From Diaporthe sp. PMI_573 (Eukaryota; Ascomycota; Sordariomycetes; Diaporthales; Diaporthaceae), in NCBI GenBank assembly GCA_021399435.1, contig JAJTUP010000030.1, positions 795,652 through 859,651 on the forward strand: DNA of 64,000 bases, read 5' to 3'. The notes beneath the pieces are model-generated. The model did no database searches, was not told the DNA's origin, and saw nothing but the letters and a program-made list of their open reading frames with translations. Shown here one piece after another: positions 12,301 to 23,519 of the stretch (its first letter is position 1; each line of letters starts with the position of its first letter). A program made the translations under genes and the position numbers.

Positions 12301-14859
12301 AAAAAAGTAGTATTTCTTGATGTTACCATACAACTCTGCTGTTATAAGACGATCTATAATTATCTATATATACTTCTCGTGCTTTTCTTTGTTTTTTAAG
12401 AAAATTAAGATATCGTCTAAATAAATAATTATATAGACATTAATATAATTTCCTAAAACCTTAGTAATAAAAGATTAAAACATAGTTAGTATATTGGTTA
12501 ATCTAAACAGTACTACTCTAAATTTATAATGTCTATATTAAGTATAAAAAGTAGTCTTCTATTTATTACCTTCTTGGATATAAATCCGATAGTATACGTC
12601 TATTAAATCGATCTTAGAGAAAAACTATATGTCTAATAGTTAATCTAGAATCTTCGAAACTAGTGGTAAAGGATACTGATTTTTTATCGTTATTTTGTTT
12701 AAAGCCTTATAGTTGATATAAAGTTAAAGGGTTCCGTCTTTTTTTAGTATAAATAAAACTGGTATACTAGCGGGATTTTTGCTATAGGTAATTTGCCCTA
12801 ACTTTAAACTCTCTTTAAGCTATTTTCTTAAAACCTTGAGTTTTGTTAATAAGAGTGGGTATAGAGATAGAAAAGGGGGTAAAGTCTTTTTTTCTAGCTC
12901 TATTATATGATCTACTTTCCTTCTTGGTAGTAATTCCTTAGCCTGGTTTTTAATAAAAAACTCCTCTAATCCCTTCAATTACGGGTATATCTAAGATAAA
13001 TCTAGGGGTAACTTCTCCTCTTTGTCCATCTCTCAGGGCTTCTACTAACTTCTTCCTTTTTATTTTGCTGGACTAGAAGGTTTAGTGGTAGAAAGGACTA
13101 TATAATAATAAAAGACCCTTCCCTGATTTCTCATAAAAGACTTTATAGTTTGTTCTACTATATAAACCTTGTCCTGTTAAAGCTACTAATTCTTTAGACA
13201 GCTTTTAAGCCCTATTTAAAAATATTCTAAACCTAGGGTACCTAATAGTAAAATAGACTCCAAGCATTTCGTTTTAATTGTAACACAATCTCGCGTCTTT
13301 TTTTTTTAATTTCTAAAATAGTTTTTAAGTAACAAAGGTACTTAATAGACACTATAAGTAGGAACCGTGGTTTTTTAGATTCCTATTATAGATATTAATG
13401 TCTTTATAGATAATTTAAGGCTAAACTTTTTAATAAAAGAAATACTAATTAAGTCTACTTATGCCTGTATATCTAGATCAACCTTGATATATCTTTAACT
13501 ATATTTTGTAGTTACTTTGCCTAAGATTATAAATATCTTTTAAACTTTAACTGTTTCTTTTTCTACTTCTAGGTATAGTTACTGGTTTTTTTCTTTAATC
13601 TTAGATACTGTTTTTATAGGTAGTTAAGAGGTGTTTTAACTCCCTCTCTCTTGGTTCTAACCTTGATAGCCTCTAGACTAATAGTTGCCGCGGCTTTGTA
13701 CTTGATTTACCAATATTGTGGTTTCTACTGGTATTAGATAGTTTGAAGTATAGTAGTAGGTGCTTCTATACCTATAGTATATAGTTGTCTTACCTGTTTT
13801 ATCTAGAGGATTTAGCTTTAGGGTTGTTTTAGAGGTACTTCCCTGAGTGTTCTAATTTAGTAGGGTGTAAGAACCTTTGCCTTGGAATTCTCGGCCTCTG
13901 CCTTGGCCTCGCGGCCGGGGGTTATTTAGAGTTCTTTCTCTTAAATTTATAATGCTTTCTAAGAAGTTTCCTCCTCTAATGCTTCCTGAGAAGTTTCCTC
14001 CTTGTCTTCTTTTATTGGGGGTTCTGCTGGTTTCCCCTTGTTTCAGGCCTACCTCCTTATATTTTCTCTTTCTGACCCTCTCTAAGGTATTAATCTAAAT
14101 TACTTAGGCAACTCTAACTATCTTATCTCTGGTCTCCGGCATACTTAGGGTGTATTTTGTTTGAATTTTTAGTAATATCTATCTTAATAATTTTGAGAGA
14201 AAGAATTCGGCCCTTAAACTGTTACTTCTTATTTCTTGTTTTAATTCTAATATTTTAAGGTACTAGTAAAAGGTCTATGGATCTTGGTTTTCTCGTTAGT
14301 AAGCGGTATTAATTGAGTTTTAAATAACGCTTAATATACCTTGGGGATTCTTCTTGAAATTAGAGCTAAAAGTCTTAAACTTGTTCTACTTGTAATAGTT
14401 AAATATAGACTTGTTTTTTTTTTTTAAGGATTTTATATAAGTATCCTAGTAGTTTCGGTACTCCTTCTTAACGTAGTCTAACGTATGTATTACTTTTATC
14501 TTGTTGTTGTAGAGGGTTTGTGGTTATAAGATATAGGCCCTTTCCAAGTCTATCATCTAGCTGTTATATTATTAAAGGATGTAGGCTATAAGTAGTAAAG
14601 TAATATTGGCTAGCTTTAGGTCTTTTGACTTGATTTTAATAGTTGTTTGAGCTGTTTTTAAAGTATTAATTCTTTACTAAAGTAGTTGATTATGTTCCTA
14701 TTCTTATGCTAGGGCATCATCAAGCTAAAGTATTCCCGAGCTGCCTTCGGTATTGTCGTGACTTCTTTGGGATCTTTCTCTTCTTTTACTGGTCTTTGGT
14801 GGTATTGTGGGTAGTATGGTAAGAAGAATCAGAATTGTAATGGGCTCTGTACTAGGCAT
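9400..14859 (-). pseudogene. Gypsy-D gag-pol, degenerate
   Basis: Gag begins at ATG 14859 and ends in an Arg/Gly-rich basic tail (RPRGQGRGREFQGKG, near 13870-13930) instead of an obvious CCHC knuckle. RT carries YLDDIL near 12405. The integrase core is at 10722-10931 (GPIQELSIDFITRL, ILVIIDYYTKISFF). Many TAG/TAA codons interrupt every domain. The C-terminal end is lost at the Gypsy-A border, so a chromodomain cannot be judged. Confidence 0.7.
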
Positions 14860-14910
14860 GATGGTCTGGTGAACTGGGAAGGCTAGCATGTATATTAGGT
14901 ATAGGTATGG

Positions 14911-15029
14911 TGTAAGATTGATTTTTGCCCCCCTTAAGTTTGAGACGTGGGGGCTTTGGGTCCCTTTTTAGAAGGGCCTTTGCCGGGGCCACACCGGGGC
15001 TTCCCCGTGGCTTCCACCCGGCCGTTACA
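14911..15029 (-). repeat. Possible short LTR of Gypsy-D
   Basis: A 119-bp GC-rich block with TGTAA...TTACA ends, read on minus as TGTAACGGCCGGG to CAATCTTACA. It contains several G/C-rich hairpins and lies about 50 bp upstream of the gag ATG. No second copy is visible, so the LTR assignment rests on position and termini only. Confidence 0.35.
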
Positions 15030-15755
15030 GAAGCCTACTTTAATAATATATAAAATATTATTATATAAAAAGATAATATAATAATTCTAGTAGTATATAA
15101 ATAGGGCTATTTATTCTTTAATGTTAGCTATATAAAAGTATATTTATTTTTTATAAAGGTACAGCTTAAAAGACTTTATAAAAGATTTAGATACCTATAT
15201 ATAGAGAAGCTATATTAACTCCTAAAAAGCGCTGGGTATATAGATATAGAAAAAGCTATTTTAAAAAAGATCTAAAAGTTTTGCTATTATTACTAATTAT
15301 ATAATCTGGCGCTAAAAAGATTTAAGTTTTCTATTAAAGATAAAAGCCACTTTAACTATAAAATTATTATAGATATTATATAATTAGAAAACCAAAACAT
15401 TCTGTACATAATTAATATAGATACAAGCTTTTAAGCAGCAACTTTCCTTAGTTCTTTATTTATACAAGATACATAAAATGCCTTATATAGGTACTAGATC
15501 TATATCTATATAGGTCCCCCTGATTATATTGTATATAATCCTGGTACAAACTTTACTTTAGAGGAATTTAGAAACAACACATAAGTATCTTGTGCGAAAA
15601 GATGCCTATAGAGGTATACTAGGCTGTAGGCAAGATTAAAAAGGCCTATATATTATTCCGAAAAATATATAACATTCTAAAAGTAGAAATCGGCTATTGT
15701 ATAGATAAAGAAACGATTCTTTAGATGGCTATTAAAGCTTTAAACGATATAGTTG
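15030..15755 (+). mobile_element. Copia-E integrase fragment
   Basis: Homologous along its whole length to 55890-56620 of the full Copia-E (for example CAAGCTTTTAAGCAG and TTAAACGATA are shared). It covers the integrase core and is heavily AT-shifted with stops. It begins abruptly beside the Gypsy-D end and stops at a Copia-F LTR. Confidence 0.8.
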
Positions 15756-16288
15756 TGTTAAACGAAAACGCTCATCAGAGTGTTGATACTTAGCACTGCA
15801 TGCAAGGAGTTACCCTAGACTTGGCACTAGATTTTCTCTATATGCCAATGGGGCGTGCACGCCGGGAGATGAGTTTGGTGGCCGTGAGTCGATTTTTTGG
15901 GCTGTTTTAAGACCCTAACTTCGTACCTCTGCATTCCCCTTATTTCTTACCCAAAAAGTATGTAACCTAGTTTATTAAATAGCCTGATTTCTAAAGTTTA
16001 TCTATATTTAGTTTGGTTACTGTCAGGGTCAGGGTTGGCTGGTTATTATAACCTAAAGATAGTGGGTCTAAAGGGCGAATTTTCCGGCCTCGTCATTCTT
16101 GCACCAGAGCCAACCCACGCGTGCCCGCGGGTGAGACGATGTCGGAAGGACTGTAAGGAGGGCTGACAGAAGCCCACTCAAATTCAATACAAAGTTGTCT
16201 AGACCATTCTCAATCGTCCCAATTCGCCTCAGGCACCCTACTGCGACCCTGCCGATGAAACACACTGCTGAAGGCACAATTCTTCAGA
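15756..16288 (+). repeat. Copia-F solo LTR (no TSD)
   Basis: A 533-bp LTR copy, TGTTAAACG to TTCAGA. Flanking bases AGTTG and ATAAG do not match, so it is probably left over from recombination or a truncated element. It marks the edge between the repeat block and the genic island. Confidence 0.85.
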
Positions 16289-16825
16289 ATAAGTATTAAA
16301 AAATTTTTAATAAAACTAGTAAAATTAAGAGCTTAACTTACTTATTAGCTAGCCTTTTAGAGATTAGTAAAAAAATAAGCTACCATGTACGAATAGCCAA
16401 TTTATCTCCAGAAGGCCATTTTGGCGTGTTTCAATCTCCACCACATCCTGGCCGTGGGTTTTTAGCAAGCTAGCTGCGCCACCGGAATTTGCAGATGACT
16501 ACACCGTACTTAGTGTCACCGGCTCTATCGACACATGTCCCCGGCGACGGGTCGGAGCTCAGAACAGTCTGGCAGCCTTGCACCTAGGAATCTTGTGATG
16601 CTTGTAACGGCGTCCTTAGGGCCGCTAGGCGTCTCTGAGGTTTTTCAACAGGACGTTCACAATTTCCCTGACCCGGCTGCTTGCTTAGGTATTGTGGTAT
16701 TAATACTCGGCACCTTGAGAAGAAACATGGACTGATCCTGCCTTCATCCATCCTTTGCTCAAGCTCTATTAAAAACCTACTCAAGTACTTTGTTCGCATT
16801 TAGGACACTCCGTGGCACCATAGAT
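16289..16825. other. Noncoding: upstream of hydratase-like gene
   Basis: The first 90 bp are AT-rich repeat debris. Base composition is normal from about 16400. No supported gene; it probably includes the promoter of the gene starting at 16826. Confidence 0.4.
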
Positions 16826-17907
16826 ATGATGTTATCACATGCTCTTCTGGCTCTCTCCTGGGCTTGTGAAAGCTTGGCAGCTAAAGCCTATCCTTTCAAG
16901 GCTGACAACCATGAGACATGGAAGAATGTACGTCGCAACCACCAGCTCTTTTTGAAACAACCAAGGGGGGTTGTAGCAAAACTGACGTCCCTCTCTAGAC
17001 TCGGATTCCTTCTCTCGTTGACTTGTCCGAAGATCAGAACAGCGGGTCCTACTTCACCGCCGCGTTCGTGACCACAACCACACGGCGGCAATTCGTCCTC
17101 ATCCACCACCAATTCATGAACGTCTGCAAGTCCTCCCTCCTAGATCTCGAGACTATGGAATATCGGAAGAACGTCTTCGAGTGTGAAATCAACAACAGCA
17201 CGAAGACGGTCACACCAGATTCTGTTGCCCTCCACTTCCCGGACTTTTCGTTTGCAACCAACGCATCAGACAAGGTCTCCGAGCTGGAGCTCTTTGCCCA
17301 GGCAGAAGACTACTCGCTCGAGCTAAACGTGCACGCCAGAACATCCAAAGTGTTGTTGAATGGCGGCAACGGCGCCGTCGCGTGGGGGCCTGGCTACAAG
17401 CGGTCCACCCACTGGTCTATCCCAGCCGCGCAGACATCAGGCACCCTTGACATCGGCGAGGGCGAGCGGCTGGCCCTGATACCTTCCGAGTCACTCACCT
17501 GGTACGACCATCAGATCATCGATGGCCTGCCCTCCAGTTTCACCTGGTTCACAGTGCATTTCCCGACGACCGAGATCCAGGTGAGCATCTGGGCATACGA
17601 GTGGCCCGAGTCGGGCGACGTCTGGAGATATGCCACGGTGCGCCTCGGCGAGGAGACGACCATGGTGCTCCCGTACACGCTGGAGGCGGACTAGAGCGAC
17701 GTGTGGGTGTCGCCCGAATCAAATACGACGTACCCCCAGAGTTGGTCGTTGAAGTTTGACAATGGCGACTTCCTCAGTCTCCGGGCGGCCAAGGCGGAAC
17801 AAGAGATACAGCCAAGGACATGGACAGGGTTTATTGTTGCTGAGAACAGCAGATTCTTCGGACAAACGTCAGGCTTTGGATTAGGCGACGTCGTACACCT
17901 GATGTGA
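16826..17907 (+). pseudogene. Kievitone hydratase-like (AttH/CrtC lipocalin-like) gene with in-frame stop
   Basis: Resembles the secreted kievitone hydratase/AttH family, of which the Fusarium enzyme hydrates a bean isoflavonoid phytoalexin. Exon 1 (16826-16927) encodes a hydrophobic start (MMLSHALLALSWACESLAAK) that looks like a signal peptide. A 71-bp intron (16928-16998; GTACGT, CTGAC branch, CTCTAG) precedes exon 2. Family-like stretches are CKSSLLDLETMEY, TSKVLLNGGNGAVAWGPGY, LTWYDHQIIDGLP, FTWFTVHFP, SIWAYEW and YATVRLGEE. A TAG at 17692-17694 interrupts the frame. The same frame then resumes as DVWVSPESNTTYPQSW and ends at TGA 17905-17907 after a typical C-terminus (GQTSGFGLGDVVHL). 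Without the TAG the protein would be about 336 residues, near family length. It could be a C-to-T nonsense allele or a sequencing error. Confidence 0.72.
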
Positions 17908-18795
17908 GGCATTCCGGACATGGAAGACCAGAGAATTTGGTAACGTTCAGTATATAAATCTGCTCGGACCTGCTTCAGTGCCTCCTCCCATAGGTCGTCG
18001 CTACGGTCCCACGCGAGGTTGTCGGAGTCTTCCCGAGCTGTCATAATGTATTGTGCTTGCCAGGAGATTGATTTAAAATGAGACAATCAAGACAGAGATG
18101 GAAGAATGCCGAAGGCCAAGAAGTGAACTGCCTGGGACCTTCGATCTCAATACTACTGACGTCGCACGTCGACGCGTGTTGGCTAGAAGTTGGAAGTGGC
18201 CTAGGTACCTCAGGCCCGTTGATGCGGCTGGTTCCGACTGCATTTTGTGAGGTTTGAATCTTCCATATACAGCGACCTACCAACAATAAAAATTGGGTCT
18301 TGAAACGATCAATATTGCTCTTATTAGTGGACAATGCAGGTGATCCAATTGCTTCCTATAGCATTGTGTCCTGGCAGAAGATAACAAGGATTCATAATAC
18401 CCAACTGAACCATGTAGGTCTCGGGAAGAGGTATTGTAAACTTCTTGTATGTCAGGAGTAAAAAATTGAATCTCATTTCTCAATTACTCTGAATATGTCG
18501 TCGGGGTTCCGGAGATTTCACGCACTCATAAGTCCGATGACTGCACGAGCGGGGCGGTCGGAGAGGACAAGGGTGGACCAATACACCAATGACGTTAGAG
18601 AATGTTAGTAAAGGATAATGCAACTTCCCATCTAGTCCGTGGCATCCGGACATTGATTGACGCGTATTTTCCTCCTTCACTGGTACCTAGGTGCCGAAGT
18701 GCCGGCTCCGCAGAACAACTCTGCTGACGAGGTGGCTGACCTCGCTGAGACGACAAGATCTACCGATGCCACCGAGCGGTGCTGGTCGTCTCTAG
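17908..18795. other. No supported gene
   Basis: Several overlapping short frames exist on both strands, none with a recognisable domain or splice structure. A minus-strand stretch near 17920-18050 (DDLWEEALKQVRADLY) looks protein-like, but no start, family or exon partner could be established. Confidence 0.4.
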
Positions 18796-19332
18796 CTACG
18801 GAGCATAGCTCCTCCTCTGTTCCGCACCCGCAATCGGCTCAAGCCATGCAGGCCTGTGCTTGATGTTGAGCTCGAGGGTGGGAGTGGCCTCCAGGGGCCC
18901 AGTGTCGTCCAGTGTGCCGACCTGAATGATGTACGTCTTCTCGGACGTTTCGCCCAGATGCGCCTCGGCGTAAATGGCGCTGCTGCAGTCACCGCAGAAG
19001 GCGAATGTGACGCCGAAGCCCTCGTCAAAGTGCGTAGTACTGAAGGTCTTCAACGTGCCGTTCGTAAGCCTGAATGAAGACTGCGGTACGCTGAGGTTGA
19101 GAGAAGTCGTTGCACTGGTTATCTTGCGGCAGACTCGGCAGTGACACGTGGCCGTCTTCATGCTCGCGGAAAGTTAAACGTTACTATGCATCTCAATACA
19201 AACGTGGGTACGCACATGACTGTCTTATGGTGCTGCAACGACGCAAGATCGGACACTTACGTTTTTGAGAGCTTCGGCGGAGGCGTCGACCTCGTACTTG
19301 ATACCGCCACACAAACAGCTTCCTTGCAACAT
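18796..19332 (-). CDS. GFA/CENP-V-type zinc protein
   Basis: An apparently intact two-exon gene of 143 codons. Exon 1 (19261-19332) encodes MLQGSCLCGGIKYEVDASAE. A 105-bp intron (19156-19260; donor GTAAGT, branch TTTAAC, acceptor AAG) follows. Exon 2 (18796-19155) gives TATCHCRVCRK, then the FCGDCSSAIYAE region and YIIQVGTLDD. These are the CxC, CxxC and CxxC zinc-ligand blocks of the glutathione-dependent formaldehyde-activating (GFA)/CENP-V fold. The last block reads CSS where CGS is usual. Members bind zinc and often act on glutathione adducts or small thiols; the substrate here is unknown. Start choice is supported by exon 1 supplying the otherwise missing first Cys pair and by matching splice phase 0. 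Confidence 0.8.
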
Positions 19333-19983
19333 CTTGATCTAGAATTCCTCCAAGGTGCTCAATTTATTCGGAGTCAGTGGCCGATCGGGCGTCAGTGGTA
19401 GAACCTCAAATTTTTTGCCAAGCAGAGCGCAAACGACTGAGGAAAAATTATTCAGAAAGAAAAGGAGCTAGAGTTGGAGAACATCTGGACGTGGCCAGAT
19501 ATATGTGTCGACATCTGAATCGCCGGCCTAGCTTCGGATCAGCCGGAGCCAAGGAACCTTGGAAGCGACAGTAGATGTGATCTGTTTGTAATCAACATCG
19601 AAGTAGAGTAAATAATTGTCCTGTATTTGGTACAGGCCCATGCACCTCCTCTACGATATAGAAGATGGTAACGTTCAATGTGACCCTGTGATGCGTGCTC
19701 GGGGTGTAGATGGTGGATACCGGCAGCAGGCAACTGGGCTTGGCTGTTGTCACGAAATCTTGACAACTAATAACCTGTCAGACCTGCCAAATCATACGCT
19801 CTATAGTTATTGAGGCATTCGTAGGTGAAACTCAGAGGTCTGGTATCTGCAAGATTCATGTGTGAGAGATGGTCGTTTTCTAGCCAGATCATCCCGTGAT
19901 GTTGGGCCGCTAACACCCTGTCCATAGCTCCACCGGCTTTCCTCGTCCCAGCGCTTGTGGCCCCTCTGAAGCTCCCGAGGTCT
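19333..19983. other. Noncoding between GFA gene and pol eta relic
   Basis: No supported ORF, RNA gene or repeat. It contains the GFA promoter side and the region downstream of the polymerase gene. Confidence 0.4.
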
Positions 19984-21658
19984 TCAGTCTCTCGACTTCT
20001 GAAGATCAACCGCATCGTGCCAATCTAGATGCTCGAGTACATCGCGATCTTCAATGTTCTTGTTGCATCTCGGACAGTCATACATGCCCCGATTGCACAT
20101 CTCGGCGTCGATTTCTCTCCTCCCCTCGACCTTTTCGTGTCAGGTTGTCTGCTTTCTGCATGCCCTTCAAGCAAGTCTGCTGAACGCTTCTGGCTGGCAG
20201 ATCTTGTGTCGAAGAACGTAGTGATACGATGGTTGTGGGTGACGAGGTTCTGGAATCCAGATATGCTTACGGACAAGCTCGCACAGGGCCAGGCTGGACT
20301 TCTTCACACACCTTGCGGAGCAGGTCTTTCGACCAAGAAAATAGAGCCTTCTCGTCAATCTCACCTGCTGGCGGAATGCAGGTTTGCTTCGATCGTGTTG
20401 GGCCGTAGCGGCCATTAATGTGGTGGTGGAGAGCGATGACTGTCGGCCGACGCGTATGATCCACCGGCAGCTCATTCAGACGACCCATAAGGTCGGCAGC
20501 AAAGATCCGCAGCCACTTGATGGCCTGCTCAAAGCCGGCCACGCTCGGGACGAACGTCTTTGCGGACAGCATCGACTGGATCTCGATCCGCGGGTTCACG
20601 ACGCTCGCCTCCCTCCTGCGAAACGTGTTGTATACCCAGACGCCCGATTCATCGCCCAGCGAGGCCTTGAGTTCTCGGAGCGGGACACGAACCAGGTCGG
20701 CAACGCGGTCTGAACCGAATGCATCACGGACACGGAGACCGAGCTTGCCTCCTAGACCACGGATCCTGGTGAAATCGAATTCTGCGAGAAACCTGCGGAC
20801 GGCCCGATTTGGGACCACTGTTTGTTGATTAGGCTTCCTGAAGCCGGCGCCGAGCTTGGCTAGCATCTTGTTGTGTGCTATACCTGCAGAGCACGTGTAC
20901 TTTAGACGTCCCCAGACTTCTGCTCGGATTTGGCGGACGATCTTTGCCCCGATGCAAAGCGCCACGTCGTCCCAATCAACGGCGAGATTCGCTTCTTCGG
21001 ACCCGATGACACCGTCAACCTCCCAGTCGAGGTCCTCGGAGAGTGTGGGCAGAGGCAGAGGCCGTTCCAGGTCGGACGGCCGTTCCGCGAGCTCCGAAAA
21101 TTGCCCAAGCAGGATCGCGTGTACCTGCGCCGAGAGATCCAGGTAGACCTCGTCGATGCTAGCCTTTTCGACTCTGTGGATGGGTTCAGGCGGCAACAAG
21201 CTACGGATCAGTTCGAAACATTCTCGGGAGCGGAGGCGGTACGGGTCTAGGGCGGACTTGTCTCTGGACATGTTCTCGGAAACATCTGAACGGTAGGCCC
21301 ACGCCGTCTTGCCTTCCCTCCATGTCGCGACATGTTGCAGGACGAGTCCCGGGCAGAGCCTCTTCGCTTCTTCTACCGATTTTCCTCGCGCGAGCCCAGA
21401 CTTGCGTGCAGGGTAGTTGAGCGCGATTATTGCGTTCCACTGCTGCACGGCCAGCGGTGTGGCCGGTGAGAGGCCCAATCGTACCGTCTCACACTGCGCA
21501 TAGAAGGCGTTGAAGTCGATTAGAGCGATAACCCGTAGTGGCGACGTGGCCGTAGATTTGCCGAGAAGATCGAGTTGGCGATATGTGAATGCTGATTCTT
21601 TCATCTTAAACAACTCCTGATGCATGAACAGGCCAGTGAACTTGTGGCTTGTCACCAT
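19984..21658 (-). pseudogene. RAD30: DNA polymerase eta (Y-family), frame-broken
   Basis: Clear homologue of translesion DNA polymerase eta, which bypasses UV lesions. The 463-codon frame from 21658 holds the Y-family palm and fingers: RVIALIDFNAFYAQCE, IIALNYPARKSGLARG and QHVATWREGKTAWAYR. The catalytic SIDEVYLDL and the helix-hairpin-like TRIRGLGGKLG are also present, followed by the little-finger region MLSAKTFVP. Near 20285-20300 the frame shifts by one base and the expected WPCASLSVSISGFQNL continues in another frame. A second shift between about 20050 and 20110 is needed to reach a UBZ-type finger (YDCPRCNKN, then LEHLDWH), ending at TGA 19984-19986. The order is that of a full pol eta and catalytic acids are present, but two frame breaks separate the C-terminal parts. 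RAD30 is normally single-copy and conserved, so this may be an extra copy; sequencing errors are the alternative. Confidence 0.8.
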
Positions 21659-21803
21659 ATTGTTAAAACTATTTAAAGTACGTCATCGACTCATCGCCAA
21701 GAAAAATAACTCTGAGATAAAGAGAAACTACATAATCACTATAAGAACTCTCTGAATAATTACAAAATCTATTTCAGCTTTATCAGCTTGAATTGAATAT
21801 TAG

Positions 21804-22074
21804 TGTTGGTACGGCCCTGATGCCGTAGGTCAAGGGATCTTTGCACGTGCAAATAAGGGCGAGCAAAAGCCGTATTTCTGGTATACGGGTTCGATTCTTG
21901 CTACGGAAGGAAGAAGGGAATGTTGAATTGTATGCCAGTAGTGCTTATATTCAGACTATTCTAGCTCCGTGTAAGTGGGCGAGAGGCCCCCTATATATAT
22001 TCGAGTAATAGGGATAAAGATATTCCCTATTATTAATACATTAATAATACACTTAGTCTAGAATATTCCAACAG
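21804..22074. repeat. TGTTGG...CCAACA repeat with tRNA-like part
   Basis: A 271-bp block with inverted ends TGTTGG/CCAACA. Inside, CCGTAG and CTACGG could pair as an acceptor-like stem. An A-box-like TAGGTCAAGGG and a B-box-like GGTTCGATTC lie in the right order, about 55 bp apart. A 14-bp palindrome TTTGCACGTGCAAA (21840-21853) sits between them. No target duplication is seen (ATTAG/GGGAA). It could be a solo LTR or a tRNA-derived SINE. Confidence 0.4.
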
Positions 22075-22570
22075 GGAAGCTATCGCCAAAGTGGCTGCCG
22101 AAGGGTTTGGTGTAGTAGCCAGCCTCCTGCTGACTAAGACAAACCGACCGCTCTGATTGGTCAGAGCCGGTCCGGGTTTGTGGCCCTTTTTCAACACTCA
22201 AACCCACAATTAGCAAAATTATTAAAATTGGTTATGAAATATCTAGCCGCTGCGCGAAAAGGAAGAGGGGATTATTGGTTGATCCAGGCTCCTTAAAGAA
22301 CATAGCTAGGATCATCCCAGTTGTAATTAGGAAAGTGCCAGTGCATTATGGATTCAACCTAACCAGCCGTTTTCGAACTTGCAAAAACGAATGTTCGAGG
22401 TTTCTTAGAATAGTAAAGTTTGATTGGTTCTTCTTCTGGTCACTCTCTTTCCCTCTCCTTCTCTCTCCCTGGACATGTGTACGAGTGTGTATCTAGGTAT
22501 GTGTGGTCATGTAATCACATACATGAATAGGTATGCGGTGTACTCCCACCGGGCCATTTGCAAGCCAACT
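22075..22570. other. Noncoding, 3' of methyltransferase gene
   Basis: No supported gene. The first 180 bp are GC-rich and repeat-like but match nothing else in the window. The rest is ordinary intergenic sequence. Confidence 0.35.
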
Positions 22571-23519
22571 TTACTTCAGGCAATACGCCACTGTCGCCTT
22601 GCCCACCAATTTAGCAGGGAGCGAAGGATACTTGGTCTTAAGGTCTGACACCATGAGCGCATGAGTCTGAACAACCTCCTCATCCGACATCTGAGATATG
22701 GCACGCGCGGCCAGTGGCATCTTCGTCAGAATGAAGCGACAGATCTCGTCGTAATCCGTGAATGGCCAGTGACCTTCGGTTTGCTCGACTTGGACGTCAC
22801 GAAACCCAACCTCCTGCAGATTCTTGCGCACGCCATCGGGTTGCGTCCAGTCGGCAGGTGGCGTGGGCATCAACAGGTCCGGTCTCACTTTCTTCGGGTA
22901 GTACATGAGATCCTGCCAGTCGCTGCTCTCCCATGAAGAAAACGCAAGCACTCCACCCGAAATGAGCTTTGACTTCATAGCCTCGACTGCCTTGACAGGC
23001 TCCGGAACCAAGAACACGACGAAACCCACGAGCATGTGGGTGACAGAGTCATCGGTGAGTGCGGCACAGTCGTGTATGTCTATTTGGGCTGTCTCTGCAC
23101 GCGTCCAGAACTCTTTCCCCTCATCTATCTCTTTCTTCCTGCGAGCGGCATACTGTGCTAGCATTTGGGGGTTGTTGTCGGCGCCGAGGACGCGTGCGGT
23201 TGGCGGAAGCTCTGCGGAGTGTTTTTGCAGTATAGCGTTGGTGATTTGGCTGGGCCCGCAACCCATGTCAACGACCACAGTCGCAGTGGATAAGGGCACC
23301 AATTGGTTGACGCGCTCGACCATGGCATGAGCAGGCGCTATTCCGGGCCCTTGAGCTGCAACTTGCATGAAAGAGGGAGCAAACGTGCTCCACTCGTCAC
23401 GGTCGATTACTGATTCAGAGCAGTATTGTCAGGGACTGGACCTGTTGTACCCCGGTCTGCAAGAAACTCTGCCAGAAAACATGAAGCTGATCGCACTTAC
23501 GCTTTGCTGGGGGAGCCAT
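22571..23519 (-). CDS. Class I SAM-dependent methyltransferase
   Basis: An intact two-exon gene of 285 residues. Exon 1 (23501-23519) is a 19-nt mini-exon starting ATGGCTCCCCC. A 91-bp intron (23410-23500; GTAAGT, CTGAC, CAG) restores the frame to LIDRDEWSTFAPSFMQVA. The SAM-binding motif I is VVVDMGCGPSQIT. An acidic motif II-like stretch (RVLGADNNPQML) and the later strand block GGVLAFSSWESSDW follow. No membrane segment is seen. Such enzymes methylate small molecules, often in fungal secondary metabolism; the substrate is not predictable. It lies near a dehydrogenase and a P450 remnant, and is the only one of the three that still reads through. Confidence 0.82.

Larger units (their letters stand above)
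9377..15029 (-). mobile_element. Gypsy-D: truncated Ty3/Gypsy element
   Basis: Minus-strand Gypsy element cut at its 3' side by Gypsy-A. The right edge is a short GC-rich tract that may be its 5' LTR. The gag, RT and integrase order is intact, but the reading frames are full of RIP-type stops. No left LTR was found. Confidence 0.75.

Noticed and set aside
13877..14098. 73-codon plus-strand ORF with hydrophobic C-terminus
   Set aside because: Antisense shadow of the Arg/Gly-rich Gypsy-D gag.
15756..16288. Target-site duplication around the Copia-F LTR
   Set aside because: Flanks AGTTG and ATAAG cannot be made equal by RIP-type changes.
17691..18086. 131-codon minus-strand ORF opposite the hydratase-like gene
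   Set aside because: Its lower half is the exact antisense of the hydratase C-terminus. The upper part has no recognisable domain or splice partner.
20029..21250. Several 80-130 codon plus-strand ORFs
   Set aside because: All are antisense shadows of the polymerase eta gene.
22075..22300. Possible HTH fragment of another pogo-type transposase
   Set aside because: The similarity was limited to a few residues and no catalytic motif or inverted repeat was found.
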